Numbered from the stretch's first letter, positions 36,546 to 47,959 are shown. The stretch is 64,000 nucleotides of DNA from Saccopteryx bilineata (GCF_036850765.1 NC_089493.1:216874744-216938743); one strand, 5' to 3'. The notes: generated by a model not told the origin, from the sequence alone. Numbers and translations are program-made.

Positions 36546-37960
36546 GTGAGGAAAGAAAAAAAAAGGTGACATTTTGTTGATTTCACATCTTATGTGATTT
36601 GTGTTATACACTTGAAACAAAACTTAGACAAATATCGCAAGGGAATGTCCTTATTAATGATTTTCTTTCCCATGCCTCTCTACTCATGGAAGTCAGACTT
36701 TGGCTATAAAAAGCTTTATAGTAGTAATTTGCTAGATTAGAACAGAGAACCAACCATTCTTATTTCTAATTCTACTCTAACCGTGGTATTCCAGAACCAC
36801 ATTATAACAATTATTGGATTTTCTGACCCTGATTCCTAATATCTCACTAACTGCACTGCTGATACTTACCTGAAAACCTTCTTAATCTAGCATGTTTAAT
36901 GCCTAGCGCCCATCATCATCTGTTATTTCCTTCTGCTTTCTGTTTGCCACATCTGTAACTCTGTTTAGTCCTTAGTTAATAGTACCTTCATTCATATGAG
37001 TCTGTTTGCTTGTTTGTTGATTTTTGAAATATTTCCTGATTTTATAATCCATATAAATTTCCCAAAATTAAGAAAAAAACTCTGGTCTTGCTCTTGAGTT
37101 TTGACTCTCAATTTTCATTCAACTCTGAACTACTTCCACTCTCTAGATCCAATGCTTTCGCAGTCTGGTCTATCCCTACAGCTATGGAAGTATCAGCTAC
37201 AAGAGAGGAGGGAATGAAATGCTTATTTCATAATAAAAGTATGCAATGAACACAACCTACCCTTTTCAAGTTAGGATATCAATTTTTAAATCTTAGGATT
37301 TATCATCCATATGTATTTTATAAATTTCCTTTATACTTTGTAATACACAGACTAATAACTTTAAAAAGTTCTCTCAAAATCTGGCTTATCTACATCAGAA
37401 TATCTTAAAGATATTTATCTTGAGTCATATTCTTAGACTCCACTGCAACCTGTGGAATCACAACCTCCGGACCTAATGCTCACATGTCAGAATCTTTCGA
37501 AGGAAGTTCCAAAGGTGTTTCTTATACATTCTAAAGTCATAGGACTGAAACAGCACAATTGCATGAACAGACTCACCACCAAACAATTTAAATATTTATT
37601 TTTGCCTACTCTTTGAAAGGTACTATGTCAGAAATTTAAAGGGACTGTCATAAACAGTCAGGGAATCCTCTAATGTCACATAAATAATTCCAGGATAGCT
37701 TCATTGAGGGATAAAAGGATATATGTGGAGAGAGCCCAGCTGTCCTTTCAAAAGCACCAGATATGTGACCAAGGCCATCCCAGATCATTCAGTCTAAGTC
37801 CAAGTTAGTCCACATGAGAATTTCTCCACCAAAGCACAGAACTGTGGGAAATTTTATAAAATGTAATGTGCAGAGCTACTAAGATCAGAGGTGTTTTGTT
37901 ACACAGCAAAAAACTAACTGATAGACCCAATAAAATTCCCTTTGAAGAAACTTTATAGTA
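36546..37960. other. unassigned sequence
   Basis: No gene or repeat recognised over about 1.4 kb. Confidence 0.45.
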
Positions 37961-38358
37961 AGAGTCAATACATTTACCTGAGCAGGCAGTGGCACAGTGG
38001 ATAAAGCATCAGACTGGGATGCAGAGGACCCAGGTTCAAAACCCTGAGGTCACTGGCTTGAGCGTGGGCTCATCCAACTTGAGCACAGGGTCACTGGCTT
38101 GAGCATGGGATCATAGACATGATCTTATGGTTGCTGTCTTGAACCCAAAGGTCACTGCCTTGAAGCCCAAGATCACTGGCTTGAGCAAGGGGTCACTCAC
38201 ACTGCTAAAGCCCTCCAGTCAAGTCATATATGAGAAAGCAATCAATGAACAACTAAGGAGACTAAGGAGCTGCAACAAAGAATTGATGCTTCTCATCTCT
38301 CTTTCCTTTCCTGTCTGTCTGTCCCTATCTGTCCCTCTCTCTGTCTCTCTCTGTTTCT

Positions 38359-38396
<38 letters not shown>

Positions 38397-38410
38397 CCCT
38401 ACATCCTGCC
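37961..38410 (+). repeat. bat SINE family A (long-body form), ending in (CA)n
   Basis: The head 'cctgagcaggcagtggcac', an A box, 'ggttcaaaacc' in the B box position, an expanded body and a CT-rich end lead into (CA)16 at 38361-38392. The flanks agagtcaatacat and agagtccctacat (from 37961 and 38392) are an imperfect TSD. Confidence 0.88.
38361..38392. repeat. (CA)16 microsatellite
   Basis: Uninterrupted CA units replace the A-tail of the preceding SINE. Confidence 0.97.
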
Positions 38411-38448
38411 ACCTACCCTCTCAGTACAGTATAATTGTACTCTCTGGG

Positions 38449-39154
38449 CAGTCCCCAGGTTGTGAACGAGATTGGTCTGTAGGTTTGTTAAGTTGAATTT
38501 ACATGTAAGTTGGAGCAGGTACATTTATCTATTAATTCAACTTACACAGATGTTTATCTTAACGTAGTATTTATTTTTACCTTTCTATTCACATAAATAC
38601 TTAAACATTTTAAAATACAACCTTACACAATCCTGGATTGTGCAAAAGATGATGGACTTGTTGGAGAGGATGTGACTGGTGTTAGAGAGGCAGGGTTTGA
38701 TTCAGCTGCTGAAGTCAGATTCTTGAATTAGGCATCATGGGAGGTTTATACCAAGCTTTTTTTTTTTCCTCATTATAAATGGCTTTGTAGCATTTCGGAC
38801 CTTCAGTAACTATATGGTAAACTTCAGTGAACCGTTCTCTGTCAGTATCTTGCTCCTCTAACTTTGCCATTCTTGCTTCATTGAGATGAAAAGCATTAGC
38901 TAACTCTTTTTTAGAAAACTTCTTTGGTTCTTGAGTTTCTAGGTCACTGCTTTTTTTTTCCTAAATGCTATTATCTGCTGCTCTAGTTCCATAAGGTTTT
39001 CATTGTTTAGTTCATTGACATGGGAGTTGAGAAACTCGATGATATAATTTTCACTGATGTCCAACTGTAGTTGATTACCAATAGCCCTTATGGTGATTTG
39101 TTTATAAGTATAAGTCGTACGTAAATTTGATGTTTGTAACTCAAGAACTTACTG
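38449..39154 (-). mobile_element. Tigger/pogo-like DNA transposon remnant with transposase C-terminus
   Basis: The left end (cagtccccaggttgtgaacg) and the complement of the right end (cagtaagttcttgagttaca) are diverged inverted termini. A TA follows the right end at 39155-39156. On the - strand, about 39098-38955 encodes a stretch containing ISENYIIEFLNSHVNELNNE. After an out-of-frame A9 run (complement at 38951-38959), 38950-38765 encodes FSKKELANAFHLNEARMAKL followed by ERFTEVYHIVTEGPKCYKAI. The spacing and composition fit the C-terminal region of Tigger transposases. The DDE core is missing, so this is an internally deleted, dead copy. The left flank lacks a clean TA. Confidence 0.65.
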
Positions 39155-39156
39155 TA

Positions 39157-40485
39157 TATTTTACCTGGTGTATTTGGTGTGAATTTGTTCTTTCTACTTT
39201 CCTCATTTTCTTTCACTCATCCATAAAAAGTTTTGTTGTTTATTTTCTCCTGACAGTGTCTTAACCACCTTTTTATTTATTACATTTTAATTTTACTATC
39301 CCTTCATTTACTATCAACTACTTATAAAGTTTTATAATGAAGCAAGACACTAAATTGGAACCTGCTTGAATCTTCAACAACAGAGGAATCACTGAATAAA
39401 TTATGGATTTTTACGAGATAATATTCAGCCATTAAAAAACATGGTATGTAAAGAATATTTAGTGACAAGTAAAATGTTTATAATGCAATAAAAATGGAAA
39501 AGATCAGAATTAAAAACTATGCATTTAGCTTTTCTTATACCCACAAACAAGAGTGAAGAACATGCACTGGATTTTAACAGTGGTAATGTTAATAAAATTA
39601 TAATTTTTACTATCTCCTATAATGTATTTCTTTATCAGTTTTACACAGTGATTACTTATTACTTCACAATCAGAAAAACATCACATTAAAATAGATACAT
39701 AAATTGTAATCTTGCTTTCTTTCATAGTCCTCCAAATTAATCTTTAAAACACCTTTTGTAAATTATATTAATCAAAATGAAAATAATAGGAAATGTGCCC
39801 TTTGCCACTAGAGTTTACATTGAGGTCTAGGGAGCTTTTGTCAAAACAATATCTAATGTAGATAGTATATCAGTTGAAAATTTAAAAACCAAATAAAGTA
39901 TAAAAGAAGCTTACATGTTGCCACAGCCTCAATCACTCAGGCATTTACTGTTGTTATGTATAAATGATCATCAGTCGTATTGTTTTTCTTTCTAAACAAT
40001 GCAATTGTTTTATTTGATATGAAATAAAAATTAAATTCATTAGAATTGAAATAACTAACCTAAGTATCCATGGAAAAGAGTACTTTTAATATATCTGGTT
40101 AGAGTAAGACATAAATATTGTACTCTAAGTAATAAATTTGTTTTTTATAGGGGCATAAATCAATAATTATGAAACTACTTATGTGTAGTCTAGGAAATAA
40201 TTAAATATAAATTAATTATTAGCAAATAAATATATTGTGAGTATGAAAGCCAGCTATCTCATTGTTAGGAAAAGGACTTATAAATAAAGGATGAGAGAAG
40301 GCTAGAATAGATACAGTGGGTTTGGATTAGAATAGAATGTATCAATATAAACTTTGTTTTTGTTGTCATTTTAGTACTAATAAACATAGATTTATCTATA
40401 TTTATATCAACATATCTTTCCCAGTCTATCCACTAAGAGCGTCTATGAGAAAGATTACAGAGTAGTGATAAAAACACCTAATATC
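39157..40485. other. unassigned AT-rich sequence
   Basis: No gene or repeat recognised. Confidence 0.45.
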
Positions 40486-40923
40486 CAATTTTGGTATTTT
40501 TTATTTATTTATTTATTTACTTATTTATTTATTTGTATTTTTCCGAAGCTGGAAACGGGGACAGTCAGACAGACTACCGCATGCACCTGACCCGGATCCA
40601 CCCCGCACGCCCACCAGGGGCGACGCTCTGCCCACCAGGGGGAGATGCTCTGCCCCTCCGGGGTGTCGCTCTGTCGCGACCAGAGCCACTCTAGCACTTG
40701 GGGCAGAGGCCAAGGAGCCATCCCCAGCGCCCGGGCCATCTTTGCTCTAATGGAGCCTCGCTGCGGGAGAGGAAGAGAGAGACAGAGAGGAAGGAGAGGG
40801 GGAGGGGTGGAAAAGCAGATGGGCGCTTCTCCTGTGTGCCCTGGCCGGGAATCAAACCCGGGACCCCTGCACGCCAGGCTGACGCTCTACTACTGAGCCA
40901 ACCAGCCAGGGCTCAATTTTGGT
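40486..40923 (-). repeat. bat SINE family B, CpG-rich copy, with TSD
   Basis: Read on the - strand: a tRNA-like head (ccctggctggttggctcagt, then agtagagcgtc), a B-box-like 'gggtttgattcc', a CT-rich segment and a GC-rich body with two adjacent 'ctctgcc' units. It ends in a (TAAA)n-type tail, seen as (TTTA)n at 40498-40534. A perfect 10-bp TSD (caattttggt) is at 40486-40495 and 40914-40923. It keeps many CpGs, unlike the other three copies, which suggests relative youth. Open frames of 62-109 codons across it are compositional artefacts. Confidence 0.92.
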
Positions 40924-41405
40924 CTTTAAATACCAATTGCCATAAAATAGTAACCAGACCTGGGCTAGGAAAAATACAATACAAGCCTGGAACAAGAAGT
41001 GAGAGCATTTCTGATATGATGCACTGAGAACACAATATCACTTCTCCACTGTATTTAGCAAAACACATAAACTTGAACATGAGAGAACCTCAGACAAATT
41101 CAGATTGAAATAAATTTAATCTACAAATACTGGCTTTCAAAATGTCAAGATCATGAATGAAAAATTAAGACGGAAGAAATGTCCCAATCAGAGAGACTAA
41201 GGAGACATAATAACTAAATGCAATTTAAGGATTCAGGATTGGATCTTTGACCAGATAAAGAACGTTAGTAGGAAAATTAAAGAAATTTGAATAAGGACTA
41301 TAGATCATTTAGCAGTAATAGGTCAATATTAATTCCTGGGCTTGGGTCTTTGTATAATGGTTATAGAAAATGTTAATACAGTATATGGTGAAGATGGATG
41401 AAGAA
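40924..41405. other. unassigned sequence
   Basis: No supported feature. Confidence 0.45.
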
Positions 41406-41407
41406 AT

Positions 41408-42212
41408 TCTTTTTTATTGAATTTATTGGGGGACATTGGCTAATAAAACCATAAAGATTTCAAGTATACAATTTCATCACAAATCATCTGCATACTGCAT
41501 GTTGCACTCGTCATCAACAGTCAAGTCTCCTTCTACCACCATCTACCCCCCTTTGCTTCTTCCACCTTTCCCACCCCCTTTCCTCTGGCAATCACCATAC
41601 TGTTGTCTGTGTTTTGTATTTTTTATATCTTAGCTTAAATCCCTTCACCTTTTGACCCAGCCCTTAACCTGCTTCTCCCCTCTGACAGCTGGCAGTTTGT
41701 TCTCTATGAATCAGTTTCTACTTTGTTAATTATGTTCATCTGATTCCACATATAAATGAAATCATGGTATTTGCCTTTGTCTAACTGGCTTACTTCACTT
41801 ACCATAATATTCTCTAGTTTCCCTCATGCTGTCATAAAAGTTATAATTTCCTTTTTATGGCCAAGTACTATTCCAGTGTGTAAATGTACCATAGCTTTAT
41901 TTATTATCCACTTACCTACTGATGAGCACTTGGGCTTCTTCCAAATCTTGGCTATAGGAAATAGAGGTGCATATATTCTTTTTAATTAGTGTTTTGAGTT
42001 TCTTTGAACATATTCCCAGAAGTGGGAATTGCTGGGCCATAGAAAAGTTCTGTTTTTAGTTTTCTGAGGAAAATCCATGCTGTTTTCCGCAGTGGCTGCA
42101 CCACTATGCTTCCCACCAACAGTGCAGGAGGGTTCCCTTTTCTCCACATCCCCGCCAGCACTTGTTGTTTGTTGATTCATTGATGAGCGCCATTCTGACA
42201 GGTGTATAAAAT
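41408..42212 (-). mobile_element. 5'-truncated LINE-1, antisense
   Basis: It starts with a T-rich complement of the A-tail and 'ttgaatttattgggggacat', then a C-rich tract, 'caccatactgttgtctgtg', 'ttccacatataaatgaaatc' and the complement of the ORF2 C-terminus up to about 42210 (cattctgacaggtgtataaa). It matches the 3' end of the L1 at 51.5 kb in order. No TSD was found. Confidence 0.8.
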
Positions 42213-42714
42213 ACATTTTGTAACATTTATGCTTCTATTAGAAACAAGAAAAATTGACAATTAAATGTTATGCAGTAAAATCTCTGCCTTCCTTCTTCCA
42301 GTAAGTATCCCCACCTTTTAAACTTGAATCATGTTATTCTCTCATCAAACCTATAAGAGAAAGAAGTGTTTTATTTTTCTAATGTTATATATATTGTACA
42401 GCATTGTATAAACTTCCAACATTATTAAAATAGTATAATAATGTGATTCAGGACACTGTGGTTAAGTAATTGCTACTGTCTTGATAGCTACTCAGTATAA
42501 TGTGTTTAAAGCACTTTTCTGAATTTTATAATTAATTACAGTTGTCTTGCTTGCATGCTACTTTTATTATTAATTCTGTTGGGTTTTATCCCTAAGGTAA
42601 TACCGACATATCTCTGGAATGTACTGTATGTCTTTTTGTTTTGTTTTGTTTTGTTTTAAGTCTTACCTAGAGTGTGATCATTGTAACTTGTAAGAGATTT
42701 TTTTTCCTTTTCCT
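42213..42714. other. unassigned sequence
   Basis: No supported feature. A (GTTTT)n-type stretch lies near 42637-42656. Confidence 0.45.
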
Positions 42715-42880
42715 TTCCAAAAATAGTTTTGTGTTAAAATACACATAAAATAAAATTGACCCTATTAACCACTGTAAGTGTACAGTGTATAACATATACA
42801 CTGTAAGTGTATATGTTAAGTAAGTGTACATACTTAACATATAGTGTTAAGTATCAATATATTTACATTATTAAAAAAAG
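42715..42880 (-). repeat. old LINE-1 (L1M-like) 3'UTR fragment with inverted repeats
   Basis: 'acacataaaataaaattgac' and 'ccctattaaccactgtaagt' resemble an old L1 3'UTR complement. Two overlapping near-perfect inverted repeats follow at 42790-42846. Confidence 0.45.
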
Positions 42881-43135
42881 TTTTGGGATTGGTTCCTTTT
42901 TACTTTTATTCACGCATCCAAAAAAAGATTCAATGCAAAGATGATTTGCTTAGTTCTGAAGGACTATTAAGGAGAGTATTTTTCTGGTTTCATGTAATGT
43001 TATTTCAGATGTTATTTGAAATTATTCATAGAAGATAACAAAGAAAAGTATTAGAGCTAATTTTAAACTCAAAGGAGTAGAAAAAAAAGAAAAAAATGTA
43101 TCAAGCTAAAATACAATTATCTGCTTCCCATATAG

Positions 43136-43520
43136 AACTTGGCTATGTCCTGACCAGGCAGTGGTACAGTGGATAGAGCATCAGGCTGGGGCGCAGAGGA
43201 CCCTGGTTCAAAATCCTGAGGTCACACTGGCTTGAGTGCTGGCTCATCTCGCTTAAGTATGGGCTCTCTGGCTTGAGTCCAAAGGTCACTGGCTTGAAGC
43301 CCAAGGTCACTGGCATGAGCAAGGAGTCACATGGTCTGCTGTAGCGCCCTGGTCAAGGCACATATGAGAAGCAATCAATGAACAACTAAGGTGCTGCAAC
43401 AAATAATTGATGGTTCTCATCTCTCTCCCTTTCTATCTGTCTGTCCCTACCTGTTCCTCTCTCTATCTCTCTCTCTGTCTCTGTCACAAAAAAACAAACA
43501 AACAAAAAACTTGGCTATGT
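43136..43520 (+). repeat. bat SINE family A (long-body form), with TSD
   Basis: The head 'cctgaccaggcagtggtac', 'ggttcaaaatcc' in the B box position, an expanded body and a CT-rich end lead to a 'gtcac' tail with A/C runs. A perfect 13-bp TSD (aacttggctatgt) is at 43136-43148 and 43508-43520. Confidence 0.92.
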
Positions 43521-43650
43521 AATGAACTCAACTGTCCTGAACACAGCTTTCTAGAAAAAGAAGGTTAAGATAATTAGAAAATTAAATTTAGTGGGATGAC
43601 ACTGATCAGTAAGAGTACATAGGTTTCAGGTTATCATTTCTATATAATTT

Positions 43651-43783
43651 AAACTGTTGACAGGCCTGACCTGTGGTGGCGTAGTGGGATAAAGCGTCAA
43701 CCTGGAACGCTGAGGTTGCCTGTTCGATACCCTGGGCTTGCCTGGTCAAGGCATATATGGGAGTTGATGCTTCCTGCTCCTCC

Positions 43784-43833
<50 letters not shown>

Positions 43834-43891
43834 CTGAAAATTGAATAAATAAAATCTTTAAAAAATAAAAATAAAAAAATAAACTGTTGAC
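43651..43891 (+). repeat. short bat SINE family C, with TSD and (CT)n
   Basis: The head 'ggcctgacctgtggtggcgt', a tRNA-like A box (agtgggataaagcg) and 'ctggtcaaggcatatatggg' lead to a (CT)n run at about 43789-43828, 'attgaataaataaaatc' and an A-rich tail. A perfect 11-bp TSD (aaactgttgac) is at 43651-43661 and 43881-43891. Confidence 0.92.
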
Positions 43892-43989
43892 TGTATTGTG
43901 TACCCATCACCCAAAGTCAAATCTTTACTCCCTTTCCTCCCCCTCCCTCCCACCAAACCCTCGCCCCCAGTAACCACTTCCACAACTTC
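43892..43989 (-). repeat. LINE-1 3' end scrap
   Basis: 'acccatcacccaaagtcaaa' followed by a CCT-rich tract and 'cagtaaccacttcc' matches the complement of the L1 3'UTR seen at 54.5 kb (catcacccaaagtcagatt). Confidence 0.6.
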
Positions 43990-44431
43990 CATGACTTAAA
44001 TTCTTTTATTTTTGACAGAGACAGAGAGAGGGACATATAAAAACAGACAGACAGGAAGGGAGAGAGATGAGAACCATCAATTCTTTGTTTTGGCACCCTA
44101 GTTGTTAATTGATTGCTTTCTTATATGTGCCTTGACCTGGGGGCTACAGCAGACTGAGTGACCCCTTGCACAAGCCAGTGACCTTGGGCTCAAGCCAGTG
44201 ACCTTGGGCTTCAAGCCAGCAACAGTTGGACTCAATCCGGCAACTATGGGTCATGTCTATGATCCCATGCTCAAGCCAGCAATCCTATGCTCAAGCTGGT
44301 AAGACTGTGCTCAAGCTGAATGAGCCTGCGCTCAAGCCAGTGACTTCAGGGCTTCAAACCTGGGTCCTCCACATCCCAGTCTGATGCTCTAGCCACTGCA
44401 ACACTGCCTGGTCAGGCTCATGACTCAAATT
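43990..44431 (-). repeat. bat SINE family A (long-body form), antisense, with TSD
   Basis: Read on the - strand: the family A head (cctgaccaggcagtgttgc), 'ggtttgaagcc' in the B box position and the most expanded body in the window (at least seven 'cttgagc'-type units). The TSD catgacttaaatt / catgactcaaatt (43990-44002, 44419-44431) has one mismatch. Confidence 0.9.
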
Positions 44432-44475
44432 TTATATACTTTCATCACAAAAGAATCTCATGCCTTTTTTCAAGA

Positions 44476-44840
44476 ATTTATTGTCTCTGATTGGTTGGCT
44501 CTGTTGTAGAGCATTGGCTCGGCATGTGGAAGTCCTTGGTTCGATTCCCAGTCAAAGCCCACAAGAGACCACCTGCTTCTCTATCCCTCCCCCTCTCCTT
44601 CTTCTCTCTATGTCTCTCTTCTCCTCCCATAGCCATGGCTTGGTTGAAGCAAGTTGGCTCCAGGTGCTGAGTATGGACTCCCTCAGGCCCTAAAATGGCT
44701 CAGTTGCTGAGCATCGAAGCAACTGCCCCAGATGAGCAGAGCATTGCTCAGTAGGGGGCTTGCCAGGTGGATCCCAGTTGGGCTCATGCAGGAGTCTGTC
44801 TCCTTGCTTCCTTGCTTCTCACTTAAAGGAAAAAAAAAGA
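44476..44840 (+). repeat. bat SINE family B, sense
   Basis: A tRNA-like head (ttggttggctctgttgtaga) with B box 'ggttcgattccc' leads to a CT-rich segment, 'gccatggcttgg', a GC-richer body and 'gcaggagtctgtctcc', ending in an A-tail at 44829-44837. The TSD is uncertain (aagaattta / aagaacatt). Confidence 0.85.
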
Positions 44841-44845
44841 ACATT

Positions 44846-46290
44846 TTTACTTTGAGAGTAGTATAACACATTTTGCTACCTGGTATTTAAAAATCACCAC
44901 AGACTAAATTAAAAATAGCAAATATGAAATAAAAAGGAAAATGCTTGGAGGCAATATTGGCAATACACCCAAAATAAGAAGTTAGTTATGGAAAGATGCA
45001 AGACAACAATGGTAATCAGACACAGTAATGATATAAATAAATAGTAAAAATGAATATATTGTTAAGAAATAAAAATGTCTTTCATGTCTTGAAATTCTTT
45101 GAGATTATGATGACTTTAAAAACATTACAATAACTGAGGCTTATAATGATATGTTCAGGATTTCATTTTTAAATACAGGAGTGAAAACAAATTCATACTG
45201 AGTCATGTCTGTGCCCTGGTATTGAGAGGTTTAGTTGATAGGCTATGTCCTGCATTTGAGAATGCAAAAAATAAAGTTTATTATTGCTGTTCTTCATTTT
45301 ATTTTATGACTGCTCTTTAAAATTTGAGTGTTTCACATCAATGTAGGACATTCAGGGGCCATTCTTATGCAATTTTACCTGATTGATATTTTTTCCAAAA
45401 TATAATGTCACAAAACTAGTTATTTTAGTTCTTCAATTAAAAAATAACAAAACAGTGATGGCAATGAGAATTATATTATTTCAAAAACCTTTTTTTCAAT
45501 TAAAATTTTACTAAACATTGACACAAGATGACAAAGGTAAATATTAACGAGAAATCCAGAGAGATAAACTAGAAATGCTTCAAGACATCCATTGGAAAGT
45601 GACCACAGGTAATCACAGATATTATGTCTCAGGTAGATAGATGTAAAGGACAAAGGCTGAAAAATGGAAATCCTAATAAAAATCAAGACTACAGCTCTGC
45701 GAGGCCAATACTGGTTTTTTCCTCACTGTATTGCCAATATCTGCCAAAAGACAAGCAGAGCAAAAACAGAGGCAAAATTGGGACCTGGAGGAGGCTTTCT
45801 ACACACTATTAGTCTTCTCTTTTTCTCAGTGTTCCAGTGAGCTATGGAAATATGACACTAGGAACAGGAAAAAACAGTTCTTGCTGGACCTGAAGTAATT
45901 TATTGTAATAAACCCCATGAATCTAAAAAAGTATTACATGTTGTTGTATTACTGTTTTTGTTGTTTCAATCAGCTCACCAAACTTCCCCCGAGTTTTTAT
46001 GACAATAGCTATATTAAACATTTCAACAAGTGCACCCATACCATACTAATTGTTATGTAACACACCATTATCTTTGGGCTAGCCAGCCTCCTCAAACTTT
46101 ATGTGTGCTCTGAATATATCCAAAACAAGAAATTTTGGAACCTGGATCCTCTATATTCTTGGAATGTTGCAAAGTTAAATGTAAATAACTGGTATTTTTC
46201 ATTTTTACTCTTACCAGTTATTCCACTAGACAATGGAAATACTGTAGAGTGATGAGGGAAAAAAACATAATCCTCTCTCATAGATCATAA
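44846..46290. other. unassigned AT-rich sequence
   Basis: No gene or repeat recognised. Confidence 0.45.
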
Positions 46291-46299
46291 GCTCAGGAA

Positions 46300-46645
46300 G
46301 GAATACAGGACAAAAAATGCAACAAAATTAACAAAATAAGGAAAATTGTAAATAGCATTTGAAGAAAACAGGGGCTGAAATAAAAATAGCAGAAGGGACT
46401 GGGAAGTGAAGTGGTGTCTGATTTAATAAGGAAAGAAGTAACATTTAAACTAAAATTTGAAGAATGAAACAGTGATTGGCACTTAAAGAGATTATGAATG
46501 ATGGTCCTCCCATCAGGAAGGGGCTTGCCATGGTAAGGGGTTGAAACAAGACCAGAATGCTGAGACCTGGTAAAGAGTCCAGGAGAAAGAGAGACCTCTA
46601 AGGCATTGGGAAGCCATTGAAGGGAGCTACAGAGAGGATAGACAT
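46300..46645 (+). repeat. ancient repeat relic, related to 33.2 kb type
   Basis: 'aagtgaagtggtgtctgatt', 'agtaacatttaaactaaaat', 'tgaagaatgaaacagtg', then 'ggcattgggaagccattgaa' follow the downstream half of the same old repeat type. Family uncertain. Confidence 0.4.
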
Positions 46646-47850
46646 GGCTTAGTTACATATTTGCTTTCTTTGTTCCTTAACTGAAATAAATACTGGTAAT
46701 TTAGATTGGATTTGCCCTGGAATTTTCCATACGTAGTTGAAATAAAGGTTTAATTAAACTTTATTCTTTGAACCTGTTAATGCTAAAATAAAAGTCAGTT
46801 TTAATGGCTGGTTTCCAAAGATCACTCCTTACTAAACTTCCTTGCTGAACTCTTCAACCACTTATGTCCCTAAAAATCCTAGCGTTGAGCCCTGTTCTTC
46901 CTCTGTGCGCTCAGGACCGCAGAGTGCTCCAGCTCCAAGTGCAATGTGACAGAGTGCATTAGCCGTCCACCTCAAGGGTCTCCGTCTGTTGTGCCGGCAG
47001 GTTTTGTTCTTCCTTTCACCACTCACTGCTGTCCTATCACCGTCAGACAAAGCATCATCTCAAGTTCTGCCAAGAATCAAAAATAACATTGATTGCATTC
47101 TATATGTGTATCTATATTTAATGATAATGGATAATATCTCTCATGACATTTTTTCAAAACTTGTCTCTCCATTTCCCCTTCATCTGAAAAAGTGCCTTCC
47201 TTAAGTGTCTGTCTACAGAACTTGCTTTAAGAATGTAAATGCTCATTCGCCCTATAACTTGTATATTATCAGCAGTGCACAGAGTGCTTTGAAAGTTCCT
47301 GATTATTACCACCTAGAAGGAGAGTGGTCTTCACAATTGTTCAGGAAAAAGTTTTTTATAAAACCCCCAACTGGGGACACATACAGCTAGTGTGATTCTG
47401 GAAATGGGCTCACAGGTATCCTGACACTTCCTCAAGGGAAGAAGATTATTTTCCCAGGGCACAGGACATTTCAGATAAGAGGCAGAGGGGGACACCCTCT
47501 ACTATAACACTCATGAGGCTGCATCATTATATCTTGTAGTGCCTAATAATCCTCAGCCTAGGTAATCATGATTTCTCAAGACTTCATAGTTCTATGCTCT
47601 TTACAAAGTTACAAGGAAAGATACCAGATCAAAATATAGGACAGCTCCTTACAACATTCCCCTGCAGACTCTTATGATCCTGCATACCCTGGCAAGACAA
47701 AATATCTGTCTGAACATGCTGAGGGCATAGAATGAGACAATCTATGCAAAACTACCCTGGCAGATTCAAAGAGGTGTGAAACTTAAGGTACTAAGACTAT
47801 GGCTTACTTTTTCTCTGCTTTCCAAATGGCTAACATAATACTTGGTACGC
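46646..47850. other. unassigned sequence with a GC-richer patch
   Basis: Bases 46860-47060 are GC-richer and hold several CpGs (tagcgttg, gtgcgctcaggaccgc, tagccgtcc). The 62-codon - strand frame across them shows no known domain. The rest is unassigned. Confidence 0.45.
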
Positions 47851-47874
47851 AGGAAAGATAGTGAAAGAAGGATT

Positions 47875-47955
47875 GGGAAGGAGAGAGAGAGAAAGGGAGG
47901 GAGGGGAGGTCAGAGGGAGGGAGAGAGAGGGAGGGAGGGAGAGAGGGAAAGGGAG
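47875..47955. repeat. (GA)/(GGGA)n purine microsatellite
   Basis: About 80 bp of almost pure purine (gagagagagaaagggaggga, repeated with variation) has strong strand asymmetry. The 72-codon frame crossing it is low complexity and not called. Confidence 0.9.
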
Positions 47956-47959
47956 AGTA

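Noticed and set aside
40491..41027. GC-rich open frames of 62-109 codons on both strands
   Set aside because: They are readings through a CpG-rich SINE and its (TTTA)n tail.
44160..44340. Regularly spaced 'caagccag' repeats that could suggest a CRISPR-like array
   Set aside because: The units are diverged internal repeats of a SINE body in a eukaryotic genome; spacers are not unique sequences.
46862..47050. Possible processed pseudogene on the - strand
   Set aside because: The 62-codon Arg-rich frame matches no protein I recognise and there is no A-tail or TSD.
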